64,000 nucleotides of DNA from Rhodopseudomonas palustris (GTDB taxonomy: Bacteria; Pseudomonadota; Alphaproteobacteria; Rhizobiales; Xanthobacteraceae), in NCBI RefSeq assembly GCF_013415845.1, contig NZ_CP058907.1, positions 4,786,001 through 4,850,000 of the forward strand, written 5' to 3'. Below, piece after piece: positions 16,984-24,816 of this stretch. Within the stretch, counting starts at the first letter, position 1, and every line of letters starts with the position of its first letter. The notes under the pieces were generated by a model that was not told the origin of the DNA, searched no databases, and saw nothing but the letters and a program-made list of their open reading frames with translations. The position numbers and the translations under genes were made by a program.

Positions 16984-18618
16984 TTAGCTGAACTGGTTCA
17001 TCGTGTTGTGTTCGCCGCCGGCCTTCAGAGCCGCGTCGCCGGCGAAGTATTCCTTGTGATCGTCGCCGATGTCCGAGCCGGCCATGTTCTGGTGCTTCAC
17101 ACAGGCGATGCCCTGACGGATTTCCTGGCGCTGCACGTTCTTAACATAACCCAGCATGCCCTGGTCGCCGAAATATTCGCGGGCCAGGTTGTCGGTCGAC
17201 AGCGCAGCCGTGTGGTAGGTCGGCAGCGTGATCAGGTGGTGGAAGATGCCGGCGCGCTTGGCCGAATCCGCCTGGAAGGTGCGGATGCGGGCGTCGGCTT
17301 CGATCGCCAGCGGGGTTTCGTCGTATTCGGCCTTCATCAGCTCGGCGCGGTTGTACTTGCTGACGTCCTTGCCCTCTTCCTTCCAGGCGTCATAGACCTG
17401 CCAGCGGAAGTTGAGCGTCCAGTTGAACGACGGGGAGTTGTTGTAGGCCAGCTTGGCGTTCGGCACGACTTCGCGGATCCGATCGACCATCGAGGCGATC
17501 TGCTCGATATGCGGCTTCTCGGTTTCGATCCACAGCAGGTCGGCGCCGTTCTGCAGCGAGGTGATGCAGTCCAGCACGCAGCGGTCCGCGCCGGTGCCCG
17601 GACGGAACTGGTACAGGTTGCTCGGCAGGCGCTTCGGACGCAGCAGCTTGCCGTTGCGGCTGATGATCACGTCGCCGTTGCCGATCTTGCTGGCATCGAC
17701 TTCCTCGCAATCCAGGAAGCTGTTGTACTGGTCGCCGATGTCACCCGGCTGATGGCTGACGGCGATCTGCTGGGTCAGGCCGGCGCCGAGCGAGTCGGTG
17801 CGGGTGACGATGATGCCGTCTTCCACGCCCATCTCGAGGAAGGCGTGACGGATCGCGCGAACCTTGGCGATGAACACGTCGTGCGGCACGGTGACCTTGC
17901 CGTCCTGGTGGCCGCACTGCTTCTCGTCCGAGACCTGGTTCTCGATCTGCAGCGCGCAGGCGCCCGCTTCGATCATCTTCTTGGCGAGCAGATAGGTCGC
18001 CTCGGCGTTACCGAAGCCGGCGTCGATGTCGGCGATGATCGGCACGACGTGGGTCTGGAAATTGTCGATCTGGTCGATGATCGCGGTTTCCTTGGCCTTG
18101 TCGCCGGCCTCGCGGGCCTTGTCGAGCTGGCGGAACAGGTCGTTCAGCTCGCGCGAATCCGCCTGGCGCAGGAAGGTGTAGATCTCTTCGATCAGCGCCG
18201 GCACCGAGGTCTTCTCGTGCATCGACTGGTCGGGCAGCGGACCGAACTCCGAGCGCAGCGCCGCGATCATCCAGCCCGACAGGTAGATGTAACGACGGTC
18301 GGTGCGGCCACCGCCGTGCTTCTTGATCGAGATCAGCTTCTGCTGCGCGATGAAGCCGTGCCAGCAGCCCAGCGACTGGGTGTACTTGGTCGGGTCGGCG
18401 TCATACGCCGCCATGTCGGCGCGCATCTGGGCCGCGGTGTAACGGGCGATGTCCAGACCGGTCTTGAAGCGGTTCTGCAGGCGCATCCTAGCCACGGCCT
18501 CGGCGGTGACGCCATTCCAGGTCGGCTTGTCCTTGAGGAGAGCTTCGGCCGCTTCGATCTCGCTCTTGTAGGAGGTCGGAGCGTGGATGGCGCTGATGCC
18601 GCGTGGCTGGAAGTTCAT
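16984..18618 (-). CDS. aceA: Isocitrate lyase, long form
   Basis: Cleaves isocitrate to glyoxylate and succinate, the first step of the glyoxylate bypass. The 544-aa protein matches the long isocitrate lyases known from Pseudomonas aeruginosa and alphaproteobacteria, longer than the ~430-aa E. coli form. The catalytic loop is DEKQCGHQDGKVTVPHD (residues 231-247), with C235 as the presumed catalytic cysteine. Metal-binding acids are seen in IIADIDAGFGNAEAT and VTRTDSLGAG. The gene diverges from the RamB-type regulator, with 213 bp of repeat-bearing DNA between, and is followed by the DUF4170 gene. Control by the neighbouring regulator in response to acetate or acyl-CoA is expected. Confidence 0.96.
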   Translation of the reverse strand: MNFQPRGISAIHAPTSYKSEIEAAEALLKDKPTWNGVTAEAVARMRLQNRFKTGLDIARYTAAQMRADMAAYDADPTKYTQSLGCWHGFIAQQKLISIKKHGGGRTDRRYIYLSGWMIAALRSEFGPLPDQSMHEKTSVPALIEEIYTFLRQADSRELNDLFRQLDKAREAGDKAKETAIIDQIDNFQTHVVPIIADIDAGFGNAEATYLLAKKMIEAGACALQIENQVSDEKQCGHQDGKVTVPHDVFIAKVRAIRHAFLEMGVEDGIIVTRTDSLGAGLTQQIAVSHQPGDIGDQYNSFLDCEEVDASKIGNGDVIISRNGKLLRPKRLPSNLYQFRPGTGADRCVLDCITSLQNGADLLWIETEKPHIEQIASMVDRIREVVPNAKLAYNNSPSFNWTLNFRWQVYDAWKEEGKDVSKYNRAELMKAEYDETPLAIEADARIRTFQADSAKRAGIFHHLITLPTYHTAALSTDNLAREYFGDQGMLGYVKNVQRQEIRQGIACVKHQNMAGSDIGDDHKEYFAGDAALKAGGEHNTMNQFS

Positions 18619-18745
18619 GACATGATCCCTTCGGTACGAATAATTCGCAGCGCGACATTCGTGACAATCGCGCCTTGAAACGTGCCGAGAGATAAACGCG
18701 AGATGACAGAAGACGTACAGACCTCTTGCGAACGAATGGTGATGT

Positions 18746-18794
18746 CATGTAACTTCAGTACATGTAACAATTGTTATTTTGTAAATTTTGTAAA
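18746..18794. promoter_or_regulatory. Candidate operator cluster between aceA and ramB
   Basis: Two types of repeat lie in this divergent promoter region. CATGTAAC occurs as a direct repeat at 18746-18753 and 18761-18768, 15 bp apart. TTTTGTAAA occurs twice back to back at 18777-18785 and 18786-18794. The latter resembles the TTTGCAAA half-sites known for RamB/PccR-type regulators. The palindrome AACAATTGTT sits between at 18766-18775. The local AT richness also fits promoters for both genes. Confidence 0.6.
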
Positions 18795-18831
18795 ACGCGA
18801 TATCTGGGGCGGAATCTGAAAGGACCCTGCA

Positions 18832-20274
18832 ATGGCCGGTGATTCCGGTAAAAAACTGTTCGTGGGCCCCCGCTTCCGCCGCATCCGGCAGCAGCTCGGG
18901 CTATCGCAAACCCAGATCGCCGAAGGTTTGGGCATTTCTCCCAGCTACGTCAACCTGATTGAGCGCAACCAGCGCCCGGTGACCGCCCAGATCCTGCTGC
19001 GGCTGGCCGAGACCTATGATCTCGACCTGCGCGACCTGGCGACCGCCGACGAGGACCGGTTCTTCGCCGAACTCAACGAGATCTTCTCCGATCCCTTGTT
19101 CCGGCAGATCGACCTGCCCAAGCAGGAACTGCGCGACCTCGCCGAGCTCTGCCCCGGCGTCACCCATTCGCTGCAGCGGCTGTATGCCGCCTATACCGAG
19201 GCGCGCCGCGGCGAGACCATGGTGGCGGCGCAGATGGCCGACCGCGAACAGATCCGCTACGAGGCCAATCCGATCGAGCGGATCCGCGACCTGATCGAGG
19301 CCAACCGCAATTATTTCCCCGAACTGGAGCAGGCCGCCGAGGCGGTGCGCGACGAGCTCAATATCGGCTCGCAGGAGATGTTCGGCGCACTGAGCGACCG
19401 GCTGCGCGAGCGCCATTCGATTACCACCCGGATCATGCCGGTCGACGTGATGCGCGAAACGCTGCGCCGGTTCGACCGCCACCGCCGGCAATTGCTGATC
19501 TCCGAACTGATCGACGGCCCCGGCCGCGCCTTCCAGGTCGCGTTCCAGACCGGGCTGACCGAGCATGGCGGCGTCATGGACGCGATCGTGCACCGCGCCG
19601 GCGGGCTCGAAGACCAGGCGCGGCGGCTGTATCGCATCACGCTCGGCAACTACTTCGCCGCCGCGGTGATGATGCCCTACGCGGCGTTCCACGCCGCCGC
19701 CGAGCAGCTCTCCTACGACGTCAACGTGCTGGCGCAGCGTTTCAACGCCGGCTTCGAACAGGTCTGCCACCGCCTCACCACGCTGCAGCGGCCGAACGCG
19801 CGCGGCGTGCCGTTCTTCATGCTGCGGGTCGACAACGCCGGCAACGTCTCCAAGCGGTTCTCCTCCGGCACCTTCCCGTTCTCGAAATTCGGCGGCACCT
19901 GCCCGCTGTGGAACGTGCACTCGACCTTCGATACGCCGGACCGGCTGCTCAAGCAGGTGATCGAACTGCCCGACGGCAGCCGCTACTTCTCGATCGCCCA
20001 GATGGTCCGCCGCCCGATCGCGCCGCATCCGCAGCCGCAGCCGCGTTTCGCGATCGGCCTGGGGTGCGAAATCCGCCACGCCTCGAAACTGATCTACGCC
20101 GCCGGCATGGACCTGGAGAAAGCCGAAGGCACCCCGATCGGCGTCAACTGCCGCCTCTGCGAGCGCGAACATTGCTCGCAAAGAGCGGAGCCGCCGATCA
20201 CCAGGACGCTGATCCTCGACGAGAACACACGGCGGGCCAGCAGCTTTGCGTTTAGTAATGCGCGGGAGTTATAG
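18832..20274 (+). CDS. ramB: RamB/PccR-type short-chain acyl-CoA-responsive regulator
   Basis: A 480-aa regulator with an N-terminal XRE helix-turn-helix (FRRIRQQLGLSQTQIAEGLG, then ISPSYVNLIERNQRP; residues about 15-50). The middle is an ImmA/IrrE-like region (MDAIVHRAGGLEDQARRLYR and YFAAAVMMPYAAF) without an HExxH motif, so it should sense rather than cut. The C-terminal domain has the cysteine cluster CRLCEREHCSQR. Known members regulate glyoxylate-bypass, propionyl-CoA or methylcitrate genes. The divergent aceA makes the glyoxylate bypass the likely target. Its last 238 bp are duplicated at 22348, so this 3' end was probably rebuilt by the insertion event described there. Confidence 0.9.
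   Translation: MAGDSGKKLFVGPRFRRIRQQLGLSQTQIAEGLGISPSYVNLIERNQRPVTAQILLRLAETYDLDLRDLATADEDRFFAELNEIFSDPLFRQIDLPKQELRDLAELCPGVTHSLQRLYAAYTEARRGETMVAAQMADREQIRYEANPIERIRDLIEANRNYFPELEQAAEAVRDELNIGSQEMFGALSDRLRERHSITTRIMPVDVMRETLRRFDRHRRQLLISELIDGPGRAFQVAFQTGLTEHGGVMDAIVHRAGGLEDQARRLYRITLGNYFAAAVMMPYAAFHAAAEQLSYDVNVLAQRFNAGFEQVCHRLTTLQRPNARGVPFFMLRVDNAGNVSKRFSSGTFPFSKFGGTCPLWNVHSTFDTPDRLLKQVIELPDGSRYFSIAQMVRRPIAPHPQPQPRFAIGLGCEIRHASKLIYAAGMDLEKAEGTPIGVNCRLCEREHCSQRAEPPITRTLILDENTRRASSFAFSNAREL
20037..20274 (+). repeat. Left copy of the ramB 3'-end direct repeat
   Basis: This 238-bp segment, ending at the ramB stop, is repeated in the same orientation at 22348-22576. The copies differ by about 10% (by-eye count), mostly at third codon positions, and by nine bases missing from the right copy after GGGTGC. 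The repeats flank the two-gene cassette as attachment-site-like ends. Downstream of the stop codons the sequences have no likeness. Confidence 0.85.
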
Positions 20275-20316
20275 GGGACGCCTACAGCAAGGCTTGTATT
20301 GCCACGGGGTTGTTAC

Positions 20317-21513
20317 TCAGTCTCGCCTAGTAAACGAAACCACCTCGCCCATTTCTGCACCGTCAGACACTCGTCCCGGACTCGGTTTAAGACGAACGAC
20401 CATAGCAGCCTCATGAGCGAACCAGCCTGGCGGCAATCCCGTTAGATTCTCAACATCACCCGCCGGAATTGTAAATTCGAGCGCCAACAGATCTGACTTC
20501 GACCGAACACCTCCATCAACAATCAAATGAAGAGCATCTCGAAGCAATCGGGGTTCGCCGGGTATCCATTGGCGATCGAACGGCTCCTCCTTTGTCCACC
20601 CCTTAGCAGAATACAGCTTGTAGAGGTGTGTAGCAAAGTCACCAGGAATAACATCGAGATCCGCCAACCGTTTGATTTGTGCCTTGATCGACACCCGCCA
20701 ACGCTCCTTCGCGGTCACCATACTTGCGAGCGAGGGGAAACGCATCTCGACTGGATAGGTAGTCGAAGGAAGCAAGAAAGCACTAGCTAGCCGGAACGCC
20801 TGCGTCTCTATCAGCTTTAGGTCTCGTTTGAGCTGTTCTTCGGACACGTCGCGATGGAGAATCGCATGCGCCATTTCATGCGCAGCATCCATTTGGCGCC
20901 GAGCGAACGACATTTTATCACTCGCAAGCAGTATATGCGGTCTATCGTCGCCTGGCGACCAACTGCACAATCCGTCGAGCTTCACCGTCCCCATTTCAAT
21001 GACGGCCACAACGAAACCGAGCCGCTCGAGCAACGGCACCATATCGCCGCACGGGCCTTCGCCAAGTTCCCAATGTCGCCGCAGATCTAGCGCGATCTGC
21101 TCAAGGTCTTCGTCACGAAGCTGGTGGTAACTGGCACCCGCCATCACGTCTGGAATGTTGACGGGGGGCAGATCAACATAGTGTTCGACAGCATTGCTGA
21201 TCTCTTGGAGCCACCGCATTTGCGCGCTCTGATACTGCAGATCCCGAACTAATGTGGACGAAAGTGAACGAAGGAACGTCGGCCGTGCTGAAACGCGCTC
21301 GGGCCGAAAGAAGAACTCCGGTCGAACCTGCAAAAATCCGGCCAATCGGGTTAGAGTCTCGGGATCAGGGGCCGAACTTCCATCTTCCCAACGCGAGACA
21401 GTACTGGGATTCAAACTCATCGCCCGCGCAAGAGCGGACATACTTGGAATCCTCCTAGCAGCCCTGACCTCCGTCAGGCGACCTGGCACGAAGCCTGGTG
21501 TACCAATTGGCAT
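20317..21513 (-). CDS. XRE-type DNA-binding protein with ImmA/IrrE metallopeptidase domain
   Basis: A 398-aa protein with an N-terminal helix-turn-helix (SMSALARAMSLNPSTVSRWE, residues 24-43) and a zincin-like domain with HEMAH (residues 212-216) in DAAHEMAHAILHRDV. LIETQAFRLASAFLLPSTTY follows, with E236 as a candidate third metal ligand. Proteins of this type often bind DNA and cleave a repressor or antitoxin, as ImmA does for ImmR. The C-terminal ~120 residues are not recognised. The gene lies 8 bp downstream of the unknown gene at 21522, so the two are one operon. Base composition is clearly less GC-rich than the surroundings. Together they sit inside a direct repeat of the ramB end, which signals horizontal origin. 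Confidence 0.85.
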   Translation of the reverse strand: MPIGTPGFVPGRLTEVRAARRIPSMSALARAMSLNPSTVSRWEDGSSAPDPETLTRLAGFLQVRPEFFFRPERVSARPTFLRSLSSTLVRDLQYQSAQMRWLQEISNAVEHYVDLPPVNIPDVMAGASYHQLRDEDLEQIALDLRRHWELGEGPCGDMVPLLERLGFVVAVIEMGTVKLDGLCSWSPGDDRPHILLASDKMSFARRQMDAAHEMAHAILHRDVSEEQLKRDLKLIETQAFRLASAFLLPSTTYPVEMRFPSLASMVTAKERWRVSIKAQIKRLADLDVIPGDFATHLYKLYSAKGWTKEEPFDRQWIPGEPRLLRDALHLIVDGGVRSKSDLLALEFTIPAGDVENLTGLPPGWFAHEAAMVVRLKPSPGRVSDGAEMGEVVSFTRRD

Positions 21514-21521
21514 GTCCGTAC

Positions 21522-22253
21522 TTAACCTGATGGGTTGTCGGTTGCGTCGTCCGAATCCGGCTTCTCCGGAGGCCTGAAAGCCCTGGGAGACGTCTTGAGC
21601 GTGACGAGCGGCTGACCTCCTGACGAGGGCTCTGTTGAATTCGGAGGCGGAGCATACGCCTCCATCAACAGCTCAACAGTCCTATATTCAAGGAATCCGT
21701 TATACTCGGCATCGATAACGCCAACTGCAACCTCATTAAGGCGGCCGCCCCGCGAGGGATCACGAGCGAAGAGGAAGAGGACGAAAATGTCGCCCGGCTT
21801 GGCTCTTCCCTTGCCTCCTTCCAAGTCCAGACGCGGCGTGAGAAGGTAGTTCAAGGTCACGCCCACGAGCCTAGACTTGTTCTTTGTTGGCAGCTCTCTC
21901 GGTGCCGGCATCGAGGCCAATCCCAGCAGTACCCCCGGTTTATCGCCCCCAAACCGCATGAATGGTTGAAAGTACTGCAGATCGGTCCCGGGGATCACGT
22001 CCCCTTCCAGCCTCATCCCTCCATGACGTTCGCACACATCCTGAAAACCCTTCTCCATCAGACGGAAGCGAGCTTGCCCTTCCAGCCCTCGCGCACTTCG
22101 CCCGGTCAGGTCAGTGTTGTCGCGAATAAGTTCGTGAGCCTGACGCGCCCGCGACTCGGCGGCATCCAGAAGGTCGATCAGCAGATCGCGACGCAAAGTC
22201 GCGACGATACGCGCACCAATTTCATCCTCGGACATTTCAGAGCCCCGAATCAT
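21522..22253 (-). CDS. Unknown protein, partner of the XRE-ImmA gene
   Basis: I do not recognise this 243-aa protein. A start six codons further in (22235) is equally possible. The N-terminal part is helical and charged (EIGARIVATLRRDLLIDLLD, AAESRARQAHELIRDNTDLT). The middle is mixed alpha/beta, with FRLMEKGFQDVCERHGGMRL, GDIFVLFLFARDPSRGGRLN and EVAVGVIDAEYNGFLEYRTV. The last ~45 residues are rich in Pro and Ser and look disordered. There is no signal peptide or membrane helix. It is the first gene of the two-gene cassette, 8 bp before the ImmA-type gene. By analogy with toxin/ImmA pairs it may be an effector, a substrate of the peptidase, or a sensor; no function is shown. Confidence 0.7.
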   Translation of the reverse strand: MIRGSEMSEDEIGARIVATLRRDLLIDLLDAAESRARQAHELIRDNTDLTGRSARGLEGQARFRLMEKGFQDVCERHGGMRLEGDVIPGTDLQYFQPFMRFGGDKPGVLLGLASMPAPRELPTKNKSRLVGVTLNYLLTPRLDLEGGKGRAKPGDIFVLFLFARDPSRGGRLNEVAVGVIDAEYNGFLEYRTVELLMEAYAPPPNSTEPSSGGQPLVTLKTSPRAFRPPEKPDSDDATDNPSG

Positions 22254-22347
22254 TGCGCCAGACCTGATTATCTACCGATATTTTTGCACAAACAAGGAAT
22301 AATGCTACGAAGGTATCTTGAAAACCGTTGTCGGTCGCAGTTCCTTT

Positions 22348-22576
22348 GCAGCCACGCTTAGCCATGGGCTTTGGGTGCCACGCCTCGAAACTGATCCACA
22401 CCGCCGCCATGGAGCTTGAGAAAGCCGAAGGCACCCCGATCGGCGTCAACTGCCGCCTGTGCGAGCGCGAACACTGCTCGCAAAGAGCGGAGCCGCCGAT
22501 CACAAGAACGCTGATCCTGGACGAGAACACGCGGCGGGCCAGCAGCTTTGCGTTTAGTAACGCGCGGGAGCTGTGA
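22348..22576 (+). pseudogene. Duplicated C-terminal fragment of ramB
   Basis: The translation matches the last ~79 residues of the full-length regulator: QPRLAMGFGCHASKL... then EKAEGTPIGVNCRLCEREHC. Three residues (EIR) are missing by an in-frame nine-base deletion. It has no helix-turn-helix and no credible start; the frame opens with a TTG at 22328 without a ribosome-binding site. It marks the right end of the inserted cassette. The substitutions are mostly silent, so the fragment probably came from, or was left by, a functional ramB allele of a related strain. Confidence 0.85.
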
Positions 22577-22612
22577 GCTGGTTGGCGTAACGCAAACGTG
22601 TTACAGTGAAGT

Positions 22613-22966
22613 ATGACGGCGAAGACCCAAACCAAAACAGCTCGTTCTCCCGCGAAGCGGGACGGGAAGACTGCGGGCAAGACGGCCGCCCGTAAGCCGG
22701 TCAAGAGCGGCTACATCAACGCGCGTGTCGAGCCGAAGCTGAAGAAGAGCGCCGAGGCGGTGCTCGACAAGATCGGGCTGTCGACCACCGATGCGGTGAC
22801 GATGTTTCTCAAACAGGTCGTCGCCCATAAAGGCATGCCGTTTCCGGTGAAGGTTCCTAACAAGGAGACCATCCGCGCCTTACGCAATGCCGAACGCGGG
22901 CGGGTCACGCGATTCAGCGGCACGACCGAAGAGTTCTTCGCCCATCTGGATAAGACAACCCGCTGA
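22613..22966 (+). CDS. dinJ: RelB/DinJ-family antitoxin with lysine-rich N-terminal extension
   Basis: A 117-aa protein. Residues about 33-100 form a ribbon-helix-helix antitoxin of the DinJ type: YINARVEPKLKKSAEAVLDK, IGLSTTDAVTMFLKQVVAHK and GMPFPVKVPNKET. The first ~32 residues are a basic tail rich in Lys, Ala and Thr (MTAKTQTKTARSPAKRDGKT), absent from typical DinJ of ~86 aa and reminiscent of histone-H1-like tails. The toxin gene starts 10 bp downstream. The antitoxin should bind DNA and repress the operon as well as neutralise the toxin. It lies 36 bp after the ramB fragment. Confidence 0.85.
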   Translation: MTAKTQTKTARSPAKRDGKTAGKTAARKPVKSGYINARVEPKLKKSAEAVLDKIGLSTTDAVTMFLKQVVAHKGMPFPVKVPNKETIRALRNAERGRVTRFSGTTEEFFAHLDKTTR

Positions 22967-22976
22967 ACGGGGTGTC

Positions 22977-23249
22977 ATGAAGGAGCTGGACCATACTGGC
23001 TCATTCAAGCGCGACTACAAGCGGATCAAGAAGCGCGGTTATGACCTGTCGAAATTGTCGGCGGTCATCGACCTTCTGCGACGGGACCTACCTCTGCCCG
23101 CCTCCAATCGGCCGCACGCCCTCAAAGGCAGATGGCGCGGCTTTCTGGAATGTCACGTCGAGCCGGATTGGCTGCTGATCTATCAGACCGACGCACACAG
23201 CGTGCTGCTGGCGCGAACCGGCACCCACTCCGACCTGTTCGACGAGTGA
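22977..23249 (+). CDS. yafQ: YafQ-family mRNA interferase toxin
   Basis: A 90-aa toxin of the RelE/YafQ superfamily, which cuts mRNA on the ribosome. The start at 22977 gives MKELDHTGSFKRDYKRIKKR. Conserved parts include GYDLSKLSAVIDLLRRDLPL, LKGRWRGFLECHVEPDWLLI and the C-terminal LARTGTHSDLFDE, which carries the histidine and aspartate expected at the active site. Length fits YafQ (~92 aa). It forms a type II toxin-antitoxin pair with the preceding DinJ gene. The pair sits next to the cassette and may have arrived with it. Confidence 0.88.
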   Translation: MKELDHTGSFKRDYKRIKKRGYDLSKLSAVIDLLRRDLPLPASNRPHALKGRWRGFLECHVEPDWLLIYQTDAHSVLLARTGTHSDLFDE

Positions 23250-23274
23250 CCGCAGCGTGATCTCTCCCATCGGG

Positions 23275-23364
23275 CGTCGTTGCCGGGCTTGACCCGGCAC
23301 CCCATCCCGCCAAGACTCGTCGTCTGATTTGATGGATCGCCGGGTCGAGCCCGGCGATGACGTT
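23275..23364. repeat. Palindromic repeat with two GCCGGG hairpins
   Basis: GTCGTTGCCGGGCTTGACCC near 23276 and GCCGGGTCGAGCCCGGCGAT near 23339 are each hairpins and also pair with each other. It belongs to the dispersed GC-rich palindromic sequences of this genome and separates the toxin gene from mltB. The mltB start lies just after it. Confidence 0.6.
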
Positions 23365-23376
23365 GGTGAGGTGGCG

Positions 23377-24735
23377 ATGCTGCGGCTTGGTTCGACGGTT
23401 CGAGACGTGCGCGCTCTTGCTCGCGGGCTGCGCATGGCTTGTGCGGCGGCAGCGATCTCCGCAGCCACAGTGCTCTCCTCCCCCGCCCTCGCCCAGCGCG
23501 GTGCCTCGTGTCATGGCGGGCAGAGCTTTCCGCAGTTCCTCGCCGGCCTGAAACAGAAAGCCGTTGCGGCTGGCGTATCGCAAAGCGCGATCGCGGAAGC
23601 CTCGCCGTATCTGGTGTACGATCAGGGCATCGTCAATCGCGACCGCGGGCAGCGGGTGTTCGGGCAGATCTTCACGGTGTTCGCCGGACGGATGGCGTCG
23701 GAGGGACGGCGCGTCAAAGGCCAGCAACTGATCAAGCAATACGCGCAGGCGTTCGCGCGGGCCGAGAAGGAGTACGGCGTGCCGCCCGCGGTGATCGCGG
23801 CGTTCTGGGCGCTGGAGAGTGACTTCGGGGCGATCCAGGGCAACCTGTCGACGCTGCGCTCGCTGGTATCGCTCGCCTATGACTGCCGTCGCTCCGAGAT
23901 GTTCCAGGACGAGACCATCGCGGCGCTGAAGATCATCGACCGCGGCGACCTGACGCCGGGCGAGATGATCGGCTCCTGGGCCGGCGAACTCGGTCAGACG
24001 CAATTCCTGCCGCGGCATTATTACGACTACGCGGTCGATTATGACGGCGACGGCCACCGCGACCTGCTGCACAGCGCGCCCGACGTGATCGGCTCGACCG
24101 CGCACTACATCGCGGCCGGCCTGAAATGGCGACGCGGCGAGCCGTGGCTGCAGGAGGTGCGCGTTCCTGAGAACCTGCCGTGGGATCAGGCAGATCTCAC
24201 CGTGAAGCATCCGCGCTCGCAATGGGCGCAGTGGGGCGTGACCAACGCGGACGGCCGGCCGCTGTCCAACGACGCGCTGCCGGCCTCGCTGCTGCTGCCG
24301 ATGGGGCGGCACGGCCCGGCGTTCCTCGCCTATGCGAACTTCGCCGCCTACACCGAGTGGAACAACTCGCTGATCTATTCGACCACCGCGGCCTATCTCG
24401 CCACCCGCATCGCCGGAGCCGGGCCGATGCAGAAGCCGCGCGCCGCAGTCGCTCAGCTGTCGTTCAACGAGATGAAACAGCTGCAGCAGCTTCTGGTGCG
24501 CGCCGGCTTCGATGTCGGCAAGGTCGACGGTGTGCTCGGCCAGCAGACCCGCAGCGCGGTGAAGACCATGCAGCTCAAATACGGCCTGCCGGCGGATTCC
24601 TGGCCGACCGCCGAACTGCTCACCCGCATGGGCGGCAGCGCTGCGCCGGCACCTTCGGCTTCTGCAGAATCGATGCAGCCGACCGAGCCGCGGCGCGCCA
24701 AACGCGCCCGTCCGCCAGCACCGCTGCCGCAATAG
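23377..24735 (+). CDS. mltB: Lytic murein transglycosylase with peptidoglycan-binding domain (MltB type)
   Basis: Cleaves the glycan strands of peptidoglycan in the periplasm to give 1,6-anhydromuropeptides. The start at 23377 is preceded by GAGGTGG and gives MLRLGSTVRDVRALARGLRM, leading into a signal peptide that ends near PALAQRG. The 452-aa protein has the MltB fold with WALESDFGAIQGNLSTLRSL, whose glutamate is catalytic, and GSWAGELGQTQFLPRHYYDY. A C-terminal peptidoglycan-binding module reads LLVRAGFDVGKVDGVLGQQT and SAVKTMQLKYGLP. The end is a Pro/Arg-rich tail. Starting further upstream would run into the repeat before the gene. Confidence 0.92.
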   Translation: MLRLGSTVRDVRALARGLRMACAAAAISAATVLSSPALAQRGASCHGGQSFPQFLAGLKQKAVAAGVSQSAIAEASPYLVYDQGIVNRDRGQRVFGQIFTVFAGRMASEGRRVKGQQLIKQYAQAFARAEKEYGVPPAVIAAFWALESDFGAIQGNLSTLRSLVSLAYDCRRSEMFQDETIAALKIIDRGDLTPGEMIGSWAGELGQTQFLPRHYYDYAVDYDGDGHRDLLHSAPDVIGSTAHYIAAGLKWRRGEPWLQEVRVPENLPWDQADLTVKHPRSQWAQWGVTNADGRPLSNDALPASLLLPMGRHGPAFLAYANFAAYTEWNNSLIYSTTAAYLATRIAGAGPMQKPRAAVAQLSFNEMKQLQQLLVRAGFDVGKVDGVLGQQTRSAVKTMQLKYGLPADSWPTAELLTRMGGSAAPAPSASAESMQPTEPRRAKRARPPAPLPQ

Positions 24736-24816
24736 CGGAAAAATCCGTCCCGCGGCTTTTCAAATTCCGCCGACTTGCTCTAGGCTGCGACGCAATAATA
24801 TCCTGGAGGAAACGAC

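Noticed and set aside
16654..18678. A 674-codon open frame antisense to aceA and the DUF4170 gene
   Set aside because: It spans two real genes on the other strand and the spacer between them, and its composition (Val/Leu/Gly/Arg/Asp-rich without motifs) is typical of a shadow.
22328..22576. A possible 82-aa gene with a TTG start
   Set aside because: It is the duplicated C-terminal fragment of ramB without DNA-binding domain, credible start or ribosome-binding site, so it was called a pseudogene.
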